DNA of 64,000 nucleotides from Martinezella miluonensis (GTDB lineage Bacteria; Pseudomonadota; Alphaproteobacteria; Rhizobiales; Rhizobiaceae), in contig NZ_FMAH01000011.1 of the NCBI RefSeq assembly GCF_900094545.1, positions 1 to 64,000 of the forward strand, in the 5' to 3' direction. Below the pieces are notes generated by a model. The model made no database searches. It was not told the origin of the DNA and was given only the letters and a program-made list of their open reading frames with translations. Each line of letters begins with the position of its first letter. The first letter of the stretch is position 1. This document shows, piece by piece, positions 1 to 8,543 of the stretch. A program made the position numbers and the translations under genes.

Positions 1-262
1 CGTAAAGGGCTGTCTTGCCCTTCAAAAAGCCGACAATATGCGCAACCGAGTATTTCGGCGGGATCGATATCAACATATGCACATGGTCGGGCATCAAATG
101 ACCCTCTTCGATCTGGCAACCTTTCTGCTGTGCCAGCCGACGTAAGAGTTCTCCCAATTCACGCCGTACGTCCCCGTACAGTCTTTTCGTGCGGTATTTG
201 CTGCCAAAAACAACGTGATACTTGCAGTCCCACGTCGCATGCGAGAGCGGTTGTTCATCCAC
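1..262 (-). CDS. tnpA: IS200/IS605-type transposase TnpA, partial (cut by window edge)
   Basis: Single-strand Y1 transposase of the IS200/IS605 family, which cuts and joins the element's ends. The minus-strand frame starts with GTG at 262 behind a strong AAGGAGG at 267-273 and stays open to base 1, giving about 87 codons. The translation reads WDCKYHVVFGSKYRTKRLYG, then a segment ending MPDHVHMLISIPPKYSVAHI. The HVH is the HUH metal-binding motif of this family. The catalytic tyrosine lies in the C-terminal part outside the window. A 65-residue frame in another phase overlaps it but lacks family motifs. The family call is firm; whether the copy is intact cannot be seen. Confidence 0.85.
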   Translation of the reverse strand, partial: MDEQPLSHATWDCKYHVVFGSKYRTKRLYGDVRRELGELLRRLAQQKGCQIEEGHLMPDHVHMLISIPPKYSVAHIVGFLKGKTALY

Positions 263-343
263 AGAACCTCCTTGTTCGAAGTCTGGGCCAACCCAGCGGT
301 TCAAGCAGGAGGTCTCTCAACTACCGTGTAGAACTCGTCCAGT

Positions 344-362
344 CCTCCACCGTAGGTGGAGG
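344..362. repeat. Subterminal hairpin of the IS200-like element
   Basis: CCTCCACC and GGTGGAGG form a perfect 8-bp stem around the loop GTA. It lies upstream of tnpA, where this family carries the structure that its transposase recognises. Confidence 0.65.
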
Positions 363-375
363 TTTATTCATGAAT

Positions 376-401
376 ATAAAAAAGGCGGCCTTGCGGCCGC
401 C
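376..401 (-). terminator. Rho-independent terminator of the ribose-type ABC operon
   Basis: On the minus strand a perfect GGCGGCC/GGCCGCC stem with a 4-base loop (384-401) is followed by six T (378-383). It sits 22 bp past the stop codon of the binding-protein gene, the last gene of the leftward ABC operon. The IS200-like element begins right after its T-tract. Confidence 0.85.
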
Positions 402-422
402 AGCTCTCGGGGAAAGCGTTTG

Positions 423-1475
423 TTACTTGGCTACGGCCTTCGGCATCCAGGCCGGCATGGCGACATCCGCGTGGGCAAACTGCGGCAGCTTGGCTCCGAG
501 TTCTTCCATATTCTTGATGTTCTGCTCGTTCAGCGCCTTCTGGGTGATGAGCGTCGGCGGGACGACGACCTGATGGCCCGGATCCTGGCCAGCAAGCAGC
601 ATGGCAAGTGCGCGGACGGAGACCTGGCCGACCACGGCCGGATTGGTTGCTGCCGTCGCTGCCCAGGCGGAGCCGGACTCGCGCATGGCGGCAATATCGG
701 ACGTCGAAATATCGGCCGAATAGATCTTCACATTGGAGGAAAGCCCGGCCTCGTCGACGGCGATCTTCACGCCCTTGGCAAATTCGTCATAAGGCGCAAA
801 CATCACGGTAATGTCGGGATTGGCCGAGACCACCGAACGGGCCTGATTGGCAACCGAGTTGGCGATCGGGTTGTCCATGGTGCCGAACTGGGCGGCTTCC
901 TTGATACCAGCGTATTTCTTCTTGAACTCCTTCCAGGTCTCGTCGCGTCGGTCGAGCGGCGCAATACCGGCGACGTAGACATAACCGGCCTTGAAGCTTT
1001 CGCCATTGTCCTTGACGGCCTGCTCGAGTGCGAGGCGAGCAAGGTCGCGGTCGGACTGTTCGATCTGCGGGATCTTGGCATTCTCGACATTCACGTCGAA
1101 GGCGACGACCTTGATGCCGGCGTCGATGGCGCGCTGGGCAGCATCCTTCATGGATTCCGTCAAGCCGTGCTGGATGATGATGCCCTGCACGCCGAGTGCG
1201 ATGGCCTGGTCGACCATGTCGGCCTGGACAGCTGCATCCTGGCGGCTGTCGAACACCTGCAGCTGGACGCCCAGCGCCTTGGACTGCGCCTCCACACCGG
1301 CCAGATAGGACTGGAAGAAATCTCCGGTCGAGAGATATCGAACAAGCGCAATCTTGACATTGCCTGCCTTGTCGAAGGGCTTTGGCATCTCTGCCGCAAA
1401 GGATGGCGCACCAAACGCCGCCGCTCCCATCAAGCCGAGCGTCAATACGCCTAGCGTTCTGCGTGTCATCTTCAT
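423..1475 (-). CDS. Ribose-type ABC transporter, periplasmic sugar-binding protein
   Basis: Periplasmic-binding protein of the type-1 (RbsB-like) family, 350 residues, delivering a sugar or sugar-like ligand to the permease. ATG at 1475 was chosen because GAGGAGGAG lies 5-15 bases upstream and the signal peptide starts there (MKMTRRTLG, a hydrophobic stretch, cleavage near SFAA/EMP around residue 30). The mature part begins with the family's typical first strand (KIALVRYLSTGDFFQS). It is the third gene of a leftward operon with the permease and ATPase, whose promoter region is shared with the kinase/isomerase/transketolase/RLP genes. The ligand is therefore probably the substrate of that pathway. 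Ligand identity is inferred from context only. Confidence 0.88.
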   Translation of the reverse strand: MKMTRRTLGVLTLGLMGAAAFGAPSFAAEMPKPFDKAGNVKIALVRYLSTGDFFQSYLAGVEAQSKALGVQLQVFDSRQDAAVQADMVDQAIALGVQGIIIQHGLTESMKDAAQRAIDAGIKVVAFDVNVENAKIPQIEQSDRDLARLALEQAVKDNGESFKAGYVYVAGIAPLDRRDETWKEFKKKYAGIKEAAQFGTMDNPIANSVANQARSVVSANPDITVMFAPYDEFAKGVKIAVDEAGLSSNVKIYSADISTSDIAAMRESGSAWAATAATNPAVVGQVSVRALAMLLAGQDPGHQVVVPPTLITQKALNEQNIKNMEELGAKLPQFAHADVAMPAWMPKAVAK

Positions 1476-1527
1476 ATCAGTCTCCTCCTCCAGTGAAATT
1501 ATGATTATCCGCCAGGGCAATGCGCCC

Positions 1528-2577
1528 TTAGCGTTTGCTCCTCTTTGAGAATGCAAAGGTGAAAATCAGGGCAACGACGAGAACCGCGCCCTTGACGAAA
1601 TCTTGCGTGTAGTAGGGCACGTTCATCATCGTCAGGCCCTGCAGCAGGATACCAACGAAGAGGGCGCCGGTCGCCGTCCCCAGGGCATTGGGCTTTGCTG
1701 CGCCAAGCACGGCAAAGCCAATGAGCGCGGCGGCAACGGCATCGAGCAAAAGGTTGTTCCCCGACGCAATGTCGCCACGGCCGAGACGGGCTGCGAGCAG
1801 AATGCCGCCAATCGAGGCGAAGATGCCCGAGATGATGTAGGCGGAAATCTTATAGGCATTGACAGGTGCCCCGGCGAGGCCGGCCGCCCGTTCATTCGAG
1901 CCGACGGCATACATCATCCGTCCGAACCTCGTATATTCCAGAAAGAACCAGATCAGGATCGCCAGTACGATCAACACCACGACCGAAACCGGCACGAGAT
2001 TGGGCAGGATAAAGTCGAAGCGGTGGCGGCCGAGGGCGAGAAAGCCGGGGCTGAACGCGCCGTTTGCGACAGACCCGTCCGGCATCGTCATTCCGGTGGC
2101 AATGGAGCGGCCTTCGGTCGGAATTCGCTGGAGACCCAGCAGAAGGAACATCATGCCGAGCGTTGCGAGCAGGTCCGGCACGCGCATATAGACGATGATG
2201 ATGCCGTTGATGAGCCCGACCAACACGCCAACGGCAAGGCAGACGAGCGTTGCGGTGACAGCATCGCCACCCATGACGACCATGACATAGGAAGAGGCCA
2301 TCATCGCGCTCGTCGCGACCGACCCGATCGACAGATCGAAGCCTCCCACCACCAAGGTTGCGGTGACGCCGAGGGCAAGGATCCCGGTGATCGACACCGA
2401 CTGCAGGATGAAGACCGCGCTCTGCGGCGAAGCGAAGCCGCCAGTGACGAGCGAGAAGTAAAAGATCATGCCGGCAAGCAGTACGAGGAAGCCATATTTG
2501 ATGGCGATGTCTCTGAAGCTCGCTGTCGGTTGGGACAAGGGGACCGCGCCTGCGGATTTGCTCTGTTCACTGCTCAT
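1528..2577 (-). CDS. Ribose-type ABC transporter, permease
   Basis: Inner-membrane permease of the RbsC type, 349 residues with about eight to ten hydrophobic segments spread from residue 28 to the end. The family signature GLINGIIIVYMRVPDLLATLG is near residues 120-140, and a GSNERAAGLAGAPVN loop couples it to the ATPase. The start overlaps the ATPase stop by four bases (ATGA), so translation is probably coupled. The C-terminus is basic (FSKRSKR). One gene is present, so the membrane unit is presumably a homodimer. It belongs to the importer divergent from the RLP cluster. Confidence 0.88.
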   Translation of the reverse strand: MSSEQSKSAGAVPLSQPTASFRDIAIKYGFLVLLAGMIFYFSLVTGGFASPQSAVFILQSVSITGILALGVTATLVVGGFDLSIGSVATSAMMASSYVMVVMGGDAVTATLVCLAVGVLVGLINGIIIVYMRVPDLLATLGMMFLLLGLQRIPTEGRSIATGMTMPDGSVANGAFSPGFLALGRHRFDFILPNLVPVSVVVLIVLAILIWFFLEYTRFGRMMYAVGSNERAAGLAGAPVNAYKISAYIISGIFASIGGILLAARLGRGDIASGNNLLLDAVAAALIGFAVLGAAKPNALGTATGALFVGILLQGLTMMNVPYYTQDFVKGAVLVVALIFTFAFSKRSKR

Positions 2578-4091
2578 ATTGCGCTGACCTGTTGAGTGGA
2601 TTGACCTGCGATCTCAGACAGCAGGCGCTCGACATCGATGCCGGAATTGCGATGCTCGCCGACGATCGTCTGCTCCGACATGACAAGAATGCGGTCGGCC
2701 ACTTCAAAGACTTCGTCGAGCTCGGTGAGAAAAAGAATGGTGGCTCGCCCGTTTGCCGAGGAGCGTAGTTTTTCGCCAATGTCGCGGCGGGCCACGATGT
2801 CGACGCCCTGGAACGGTTCATCGAGAACGAGGAGAAGCGACGGCTCCGAGAGCCAGCGGCCGACCATGACTTTTTGCTGATTGCCACCGGAGAGCGTGTG
2901 CATCTCGTCCCGCTCATTGCGGCAGACGACGCCAAGCGCGGATATCTGCTGGCGTGCCCTCACCCGTTCGGTGCCGCGGCTCGATACTCCAAAACGCGAC
3001 AGCCGCCGCAGAAACGGGAGGCTGATATTCTCGTAGATGTTGAAATCCGGCACGATACCGCTGATCGCGCGGTCCTTGGCCACGAGGAACACGCCGCGGC
3101 CGATGGCCTGGCCCGTCGATTTCGGCTGATAGCTTTGGCCGTCCAGCGTCATCTGACCGGCTGCTGGCATGCGCGCTCCGGCAAGCACCTCGGCAAGCGC
3201 CGACTTGCCGACGCCGACGAGGCCGGTGACCGCAACGATCTCGCCTTCGCCGAGCTCAAAGTCGAACGGCCGCGAATGCTCGGACAGCTGCAAGCCCTGC
3301 GCGCGAAAAACCGGAACGTTTGCTTCGCGCACGCCGATCGCGTCGGCAGAGACTTTGCGGCCGAGCATTGCATTCACGGCACCTTCATAGTCGAGATCCG
3401 GACCTTCGAAACGGCCGGTGATACGGCCGTCGCGCAGTGACACGATGCTGTCTGCAAGCCGGCGGATATCGGACATTCGATGCGAAATATAAAGAATGGC
3501 AACGCCTCGAGCCTTCAGCCGATCGACAAGCTCGAACAGGCGATCGGCTTCTGCACTCGACAGCGACGAGGTCGGCTCGTCGAGGATCAGGACTTTCGGC
3601 TCATGCGCCATGGCGCGCGCGATCGCCACCATCTGGCGATCGGCAAGGCTCAAGTCGTTGATGTTGGATTTGAGATCAATCGTCAGACCCATGCGCGAGG
3701 CGACCTGAGCGGCCTCACGCCGAACCCGGCGCGGATTGAAGAAGAGCCGCGCGCCGCGCCCGCTCAGGCGGTCGAGCGTCAGATTGGTAGCCACATCGAG
3801 ATCGGCAACGACACCGTCATTGATGTTCTGGTGCACCGTCACGACGCCGGCGCGGATCGCCTCCGCAGGCGTCGAAGGGTCGAACGGCGCCCCCGAAAGG
3901 GTGATCATGCCGGCATCGCGCGGATAAACGCCGCTCAAGATGCGCACCAGCGTCGATTTGCCGGCACCATTGGCACCCATCAAAGCCGTAACGGCGCCGC
4001 CCTTGAGGTCGAGACGCACCCCCTGGAGTACCGCCACCGCACCAAAGGATTTGCGCACGCCTTCGATGCGAAACACTGCATTGTCGCTCAT
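2574..4091 (-). CDS. Ribose-type ABC transporter, double ATPase
   Basis: Cytoplasmic ATPase of the RbsA type, 505 residues, with two fused nucleotide-binding domains. The first has Walker A GANGAGKST near residue 40 and Walker B KVLILDEPTSSLS near 170. The second has a degenerate Walker A (GLVGVGKSA) near 295, an LSGGNQQK signature near 405 and a Walker B ending VLDEPFQGVD. Two domains with a weakened second site are normal for this family. It is the first gene of the leftward importer operon. Its ATG is about 40 bp from the 4131-4157 inverted repeat. Confidence 0.9.
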   Translation of the reverse strand: MSDNAVFRIEGVRKSFGAVAVLQGVRLDLKGGAVTALMGANGAGKSTLVRILSGVYPRDAGMITLSGAPFDPSTPAEAIRAGVVTVHQNINDGVVADLDVATNLTLDRLSGRGARLFFNPRRVRREAAQVASRMGLTIDLKSNINDLSLADRQMVAIARAMAHEPKVLILDEPTSSLSSAEADRLFELVDRLKARGVAILYISHRMSDIRRLADSIVSLRDGRITGRFEGPDLDYEGAVNAMLGRKVSADAIGVREANVPVFRAQGLQLSEHSRPFDFELGEGEIVAVTGLVGVGKSALAEVLAGARMPAAGQMTLDGQSYQPKSTGQAIGRGVFLVAKDRAISGIVPDFNIYENISLPFLRRLSRFGVSSRGTERVRARQQISALGVVCRNERDEMHTLSGGNQQKVMVGRWLSEPSLLLVLDEPFQGVDIVARRDIGEKLRSSANGRATILFLTELDEVFEVADRILVMSEQTIVGEHRNSGIDVERLLSEIAGQSTQQVSAI

Positions 4092-4130
4092 TGTCTTCTC
4101 CCAATGGTGGCAGGTTAGGATAGCTTTTCA

Positions 4131-4157
4131 TCAAATGTCAAGGCCATTGACATTTGA
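4131..4157. promoter_or_regulatory. Perfect 11-bp inverted repeat, probable operator of the divergent locus
   Basis: TCAAATGTCAA at 4131-4141 and TTGACATTTGA at 4147-4157 are exact reverse complements separated by GGCCA. The site lies in the only intergenic region between the leftward importer and the rightward enzyme operon, closer to the importer start. This suits a repressor controlling both directions. No regulator gene is adjacent in the window, so the cognate protein is unknown. Confidence 0.75.
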
Positions 4158-4236
4158 CAGAATGCTGACTTAGTTGTGCCCATGACGGCATGTCGAAACA
4201 CGGTGGAGGCCGCGACATGCGCAGGAGGAGAGCATT

Positions 4237-5508
4237 ATGGACACCCAAGTCTTTGCGGCGCTCAGCGTCGAGACATTACCGGGCCGGCTTGGCGGCAACG
4301 CCATTCTCAAGGAAAAAATCGGCGAGGATTCCGCGCGATGGGAGGTCAGGGAAGTCGGCGACGGCAACCTCAATCTCGTTTTCATCGTCACGGGCGAAAG
4401 TGGAGCCGCCATTGTCAAGCAGGCGCTTCCATATGTGCGCCTCGTCGGCGAAAGCTGGCCGCTTCCTCTGAAGCGCTCATATTTCGAGTATCATGCCCTC
4501 GCGCGCCAGTCCCAGCGCGACCCAGGCATGGTGCCGGAAATCTACTGCTTCGACGCGGCCCAAGCCATCATCGCCATGGAATTTCTGACCCCGCATGTCA
4601 TCCTGCGGCGAGCATTGATCGACGGAAGGATCCTTCCGAAAATCGGGCAGGATCTCGGTCTCTTCTGCGCGCGCACGCTCTTTCGCGGCTCGGATCTTTC
4701 CATGATCACGCGCGACAAGAAGGCCGACATGGCCCTCTTCGCCGACAATATCGAACTCTGCGATATCACCGAAAACCTCGTCTTTTCGGATCCCTATTTC
4801 GAAGCGACGCTCAACCGGCACACCTCGCCGCAACTCGATCCGCTTGTCGCGGAATTGCGCGGTGATCGTGACCTCAAGGTCGAGGCACAGAGGCTGAAAC
4901 ATCTCTTCTCTGCAAAGGCCGAGACGCTCTGCCATGGCGACCTGCATACCGGTTCGGTGATGGTCACCGAGGAGGAAACCCGGGTGATCGACCCGGAATT
5001 TGCCTTTTACGGTCCGATCAGCTTCGACGTCGGCATGCTACTCGCCAACTTCTGGATGAGCTATCTCGCGCAAAGCGGTCATGAGAGCGACGGCTCCAAA
5101 CGAGATGAGATGCGTGTCTATTTGCTTGATACCGTCGAAACCATCTGGGAAACATTCCGCGCCGAATTCGCCAATCTCTGGCGCAACGAGCGCAAGGGTA
5201 TCCTTTACCAGGCAAGCCTCTTCGAAGATCAAGGAGACATGCTGGGTGCCGAACAGGCGCTGAACATCGTCCTCGACGAGATCTATCGCGAAATGCTGGG
5301 CTTTGCCGGTATCGAGATGCATCGCCGCATCCTCGGTCTCGCCCACAATGCCGATTTCGAAACCATCGCCGATCCCGATCGTCGTGCCGCCTGCGAAAAG
5401 AAAGCGCTGAAACTTGGTCGGCATCTCGCCGTCAATCGACATCGCATCCACAGCCTCAAAGATGTCCGCGCAACGGCGGAGCTGCTTGAGAAGGAGACAC
5501 TCGCTTGA
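4237..5508 (+). CDS. Methylthioribose-kinase-like sugar kinase (MtnK family)
   Basis: Sugar 1-kinase with an aminoglycoside-phosphotransferase fold, 423 residues, close to the usual 390-430 of S-methyl-5-thioribose kinases. A glycine-rich GDGNLN at 41-46 and Lys61 form the ATP site. HGDLHTGS at 233-240 is the catalytic loop, and [11 protein letters not shown] at about 250-260 carries the metal-binding Asp. These match MtnK closely. It should phosphorylate C1 of 5-methylthioribose, 5-deoxyribose or a related 5-substituted ribose. An AGGAGGAG at 4222-4229 precedes the ATG. It is the first gene of a rightward operon and overlaps the next gene by four bases. The fold and reaction type are well supported; the sugar is not proven. 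Confidence 0.87.
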   Translation: MDTQVFAALSVETLPGRLGGNAILKEKIGEDSARWEVREVGDGNLNLVFIVTGESGAAIVKQALPYVRLVGESWPLPLKRSYFEYHALARQSQRDPGMVPEIYCFDAAQAIIAMEFLTPHVILRRALIDGRILPKIGQDLGLFCARTLFRGSDLSMITRDKKADMALFADNIELCDITENLVFSDPYFEATLNRHTSPQLDPLVAELRGDRDLKVEAQRLKHLFSAKAETLCHGDLHTGSVMVTEEETRVIDPEFAFYGPISFDVGMLLANFWMSYLAQSGHESDGSKRDEMRVYLLDTVETIWETFRAEFANLWRNERKGILYQASLFEDQGDMLGAEQALNIVLDEIYREMLGFAGIEMHRRILGLAHNADFETIADPDRRAACEKKALKLGRHLAVNRHRIHSLKDVRATAELLEKETLA

Positions 5509-6599
5509 AAGTCGGAGAACGCCACTACCATACCATCTGGCTCAACGAGAACGGCCGCTCCGTCGACATTATCGACCAGCGTTGGCTGCCGCATGAGTTC
5601 AGGGTCGTCACGCTAAAAACGGTAAGTGAGGTCGCAGTCGCAATTCGCGACATGTGGGTGCGCGGCGCCCCGTTGATTGGCGTAACGGCCGCCTACGGTG
5701 TCGCGATCGCCATGGCGAAGGACCCTTCCAATGCGCATCTCGACGCCGTCTGGGAAGAACTCAACGAAACACGCCCGACAGCCATCAATCTGCGCTGGGC
5801 GCTCAATGCGATGCGCGAGCACTTGCGGGTGCTGCCGGAAGATGCGCGTGCCGACGCCGCTTACAAGCGTGCGGCCGAAATTGCCGAGGAAGATGTCCAG
5901 CTCAACCGCGCAATCGGCGCAAACGGTCTCAAGGTCATCCGCGAGATCGCCGCGAAAAAGAAGCCGGGCGAGCCAGTCCGCATCCTGACGCATTGCAATG
6001 CCGGCTGGCTTGCGACCGTCGACTACGGGACCGCGACTGCGCCGATCTACATGGCAACGGAGGAAGGCATTCCCGTCCACGTCTATGTCGACGAAACCCG
6101 CCCACGCAACCAGGGTGCCTACCTGACCGCCTGGGAGATGAACGGCCATGGCGTACCGCACACGCTGATCGTCGACAATGCCGGCGGTCATCTGATGCAG
6201 CATGGCGATATCGACATGGTGATCGTCGGGACCGACCGCACCACCGCGAACGGTGATGTCTGCAACAAGATCGGAACCTACCTCAAGGCGCTTGCAGCCC
6301 GCGACAATGGCGTGCCCTTCTACGTCGCATTGCCGTCACCGACGATTGACTGGACGGTGCATGACGGCATCAAGGAAATCCCGATCGAGGAACGATCCGC
6401 GGACGAAGTCAGCTTCGTTCAGGGCAAAGCACGGGACGGCTCGATAGCGAGCGTTCGCATCTCGCCTGAAGGAAGCTCTGCGGCAAATCCCGCCTTCGAC
6501 GTCACGCCTGCCCGCCTGATCACCGGCCTGATTACGGAACGCGGCATCGCGACGCCGTCGCCGGAAGGTCTGAAGGCACTTTTCCCCGAACGGAGCTGA
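5505..6599 (+). CDS. Methylthioribose-1-phosphate isomerase-like protein (MtnA family)
   Basis: Aldose-1-phosphate to ketose-1-phosphate isomerase of the MtnA/eIF2B family, 364 residues. Visible family features are [13 protein letters not shown] near 53-65, catalytic Cys164 in THCNAG, RPRNQGA near 199-205, and Asp244 in [12 protein letters not shown]. The start is TTG at 5505, overlapping the kinase stop TGA (TTGA), with AAGGAGA upstream. No ATG fits the conserved N-terminus better. It would turn the kinase product into a 5-substituted ribulose-1-phosphate, the known substrate type of some RuBisCO-like proteins. Whether the substituent is methylthio, H or something else cannot be read from the sequence. 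Confidence 0.87.
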   Translation: MKVGERHYHTIWLNENGRSVDIIDQRWLPHEFRVVTLKTVSEVAVAIRDMWVRGAPLIGVTAAYGVAIAMAKDPSNAHLDAVWEELNETRPTAINLRWALNAMREHLRVLPEDARADAAYKRAAEIAEEDVQLNRAIGANGLKVIREIAAKKKPGEPVRILTHCNAGWLATVDYGTATAPIYMATEEGIPVHVYVDETRPRNQGAYLTAWEMNGHGVPHTLIVDNAGGHLMQHGDIDMVIVGTDRTTANGDVCNKIGTYLKALAARDNGVPFYVALPSPTIDWTVHDGIKEIPIEERSADEVSFVQGKARDGSIASVRISPEGSSAANPAFDVTPARLITGLITERGIATPSPEGLKALFPERS

Positions 6600-6603
6600 G
6601 ACG

Positions 6604-7539
6604 ATGACCCTCTCCAATCAGAAATCCACGGAAGACATTGCGCTTGGAATTCGCCGCCGCGTCTTCTTCCACACCATGAAGAACAACGGCGGCTATCTGA
6701 GCCAGGCTTGTTCGGCCGCCGAGAGCCTCGCGCTGCTCTACAATGAATTCTTGAAGCTTGGCGAACCGACGCTTCCGAAAGTGCCCCTGCCCTTCCGTGG
6801 CGTGCCCTCGGCGCACAATCCCGATGCCTTTACCGGCGCCGGCTACCATGGTCCGTTCGCACCTGAATTCGATCGCTTCTTCATTTCACCCGCGCACTAT
6901 GCATTGGTCATCTACTCGGCCCTTATCGAGATGGGGCGCATGGACGAACATGCGCTCGACCATTTCAACAAGGACGGCGGCTCGGTCGAGATGATCGGCG
7001 CCGAACACAGCCCGGGCATGGAAGTGACGACCGGATCGCTGGCACAGGGCCTTTCCATGGCGTCGGGCGTCGCCTGGGCACGGCAGAAGAAAGGCGAGCC
7101 GGGCAAGGTCTGGGTCTACATGTCGGACGGAGAATTCCAGGAGGGCCAGACCTGGGAATGCCTTGCGGCCATGGCCTATCACCGGATCGACAATATCCGC
7201 GTGATCGTCGACGTGAACCGCCAGCAATGCGACGGCGCCATGTCTTCGGTGCTCGATCTCGGCGATCTCGCCGCCCGCGTCAGCGCCTTCGGCGTGACGT
7301 GCCGCTCGGTCGACGGCCATGATCTCAACGCCCTGCGGCAGGCAGCCGAAAGCGCGGAAGCCGGCAAGCCGCTGGTGATCCTCGCCAATACCTCGCCCTA
7401 TCAGGGCATGAACTTCCTCAAGAAGCGCTTCCCGCGACTGCACTATGTTCGCTTCAAGAGCGCGGACGAGCGGCTGGAAATGCAGGCGGCACTTGCCGCC
7501 GAGCTTGGCATCGACATGAACGCAGTGGAAAGGGCCTGA
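6604..7539 (+). CDS. Split transketolase, N-terminal (thiamine diphosphate-binding) subunit
   Basis: Thiamine-diphosphate-binding half of a two-subunit transketolase, 311 residues. The cofactor motif is DGE at 175-177 followed by N205 in VDVNRQQCDG. SPGMEVTTGSLAQGLSMA (about 136-153) matches the transketolase core. Compared with common split transketolases it has a longer loop around 55-90. It starts five bases after the isomerase stop and is followed by the C-terminal subunit after two bases. In this operon it probably cleaves a ketose phosphate made by the RLP or isomerase; the acceptor is unknown. Split transketolases also act on apulose-4-phosphate in D-apiose breakdown, but the kinase and isomerase here are of other families. 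Confidence 0.85.
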   Translation: MTLSNQKSTEDIALGIRRRVFFHTMKNNGGYLSQACSAAESLALLYNEFLKLGEPTLPKVPLPFRGVPSAHNPDAFTGAGYHGPFAPEFDRFFISPAHYALVIYSALIEMGRMDEHALDHFNKDGGSVEMIGAEHSPGMEVTTGSLAQGLSMASGVAWARQKKGEPGKVWVYMSDGEFQEGQTWECLAAMAYHRIDNIRVIVDVNRQQCDGAMSSVLDLGDLAARVSAFGVTCRSVDGHDLNALRQAAESAEAGKPLVILANTSPYQGMNFLKKRFPRLHYVRFKSADERLEMQAALAAELGIDMNAVERA

Positions 7540-7541
7540 AC

Positions 7542-8543
7542 ATGGTCGAGATCGTCAACCGTCCCTATGCCAAGGCGTTCGAGGCTTTTGCCGTTGCGCG
7601 GCCCGAGGTTCTCTGCCTTTCGGCAGATCTTACCTCCTCCTGCGAGGTCGACGGCTTTCGGGATCGGCATCCGGAACAGTTTCTTACGCTCGGCATGGCC
7701 GAGCAGAACATGCTTTCCTTTGCCGGCGGCCTTGCAATGCAGGGCTATCGCCCGTTCCTCCACACGTTCTCGGTGTTTCTCTATCGCCGCCCTTATGATC
7801 AGCTGATCAATTCGATCGCCTACTCCAATCGCAAGGTGCGGCTCATGGGCTTCCTGCCTGGCATTACGACACCAGGCGGCATTACCCACCAGGCAATCGA
7901 AGATATCGCCGTGATGCGTGCGGTGCCGAACATGACCGTGCTTGAAACCGGCGATGCAACGGAAGTCGAAACGGTCCTCGAGGTTGCGGACGCCATCGAT
8001 GGCCCCGTCTACGTCCGCGTCCTGCGCGGCGAGGTACCGCGCCTCTTCTCGACACCTTTCGAATTCAACAGGCTGCGTACGCTATCTGAAGGCGACGACA
8101 TTCTCGTCGTCAGTTCGGGTGTTTGTACAGAAGAAGCATTGCGCGCGAGTGGGCCGCTGACCGCGCGGGGGATCGGCGTTCATCACCTGCACGCCTCGAC
8201 TTTGAAGCCCTTCGATCGCGACGGCCTGCTCAAGGCCGCGCGCGGCAAGAAGGGCATCGTCACCCTGGAGAACCACACGATCGTCGGCGGTCTCGGCTCG
8301 CTGGTGGCGGAAATCCTCGCCGAGGAGGGCCTCGGCATTAGGCTGAAGCGGCTTGGCCTCAACGACACCTTTGCGCATGGTGCCTCCAAGCCATATCTGA
8401 TGAAGAAGTACGGGCTTGACGCCGGTGCCCTTGTTGGCGCCATCGAGCAGCTCCTCGGCAAGCCGCTTTCCATCGGCGACAATGAACTGGCAGAGGTGCG
8501 TCTCGATCACGTTCATTCGGCGCAGAAGGCCGAGGCGCTTTGA
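7542..8543 (+). CDS. Split transketolase, C-terminal subunit
   Basis: Pyrimidine-binding plus C-terminal domains of a transketolase, 333 residues. TLGMAEQNMLSFAGGLA at about 49-65 carries Glu54, the residue that activates thiamine diphosphate. THQAIEDIAVMRAVPNMTV is the conserved transketolase/DXS-type segment. A final domain with VTLENHTIVGGLGS follows near 240. It should pair with the subunit encoded just upstream. The stop codon overlaps the RLP start by one base, which ties the two products together in one operon. Enzymes of this superfamily can form or split 1-deoxyketose phosphates (DXS is an example), which makes a C1-modified substrate conceivable. Confidence 0.85.
   Translation: MVEIVNRPYAKAFEAFAVARPEVLCLSADLTSSCEVDGFRDRHPEQFLTLGMAEQNMLSFAGGLAMQGYRPFLHTFSVFLYRRPYDQLINSIAYSNRKVRLMGFLPGITTPGGITHQAIEDIAVMRAVPNMTVLETGDATEVETVLEVADAIDGPVYVRVLRGEVPRLFSTPFEFNRLRTLSEGDDILVVSSGVCTEEALRASGPLTARGIGVHHLHASTLKPFDRDGLLKAARGKKGIVTLENHTIVGGLGSLVAEILAEEGLGIRLKRLGLNDTFAHGASKPYLMKKYGLDAGALVGAIEQLLGKPLSIGDNELAEVRLDHVHSAQKAEAL

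Larger units (their letters stand above)
1..371 (-). mobile_element. IS200/IS605-like insertion sequence, left-end part
   Basis: The element holds the tnpA start and about 110 bp upstream of it, ending near a perfect hairpin at 344-362. Subterminal hairpins at the left end, upstream of tnpA, are typical of IS200/IS605 elements, which have no terminal inverted repeats and make no target duplication. The exact boundary is a guess: somewhere between the hairpin and the A-run at 378. The other end lies outside the window. Confidence 0.6.

Noticed and set aside
94..291. 65-residue minus-strand frame over the transposase start
   Set aside because: The overlapping frame starting at 262 carries the IS200/IS605 motifs including HUH, so this phase is a shadow.
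222..1454. 410-residue open frame on the plus strand
   Set aside because: Antisense to the periplasmic binding protein gene, which has a signal peptide and a good ribosome-binding site.
6604..8543. D-apiose pathway (split apulose-4-phosphate transketolase)
   Set aside because: Considered because that pathway uses a split transketolase, but its isomerase and kinase belong to other families than the MtnA- and MtnK-like proteins here. Kept only as a control substrate.
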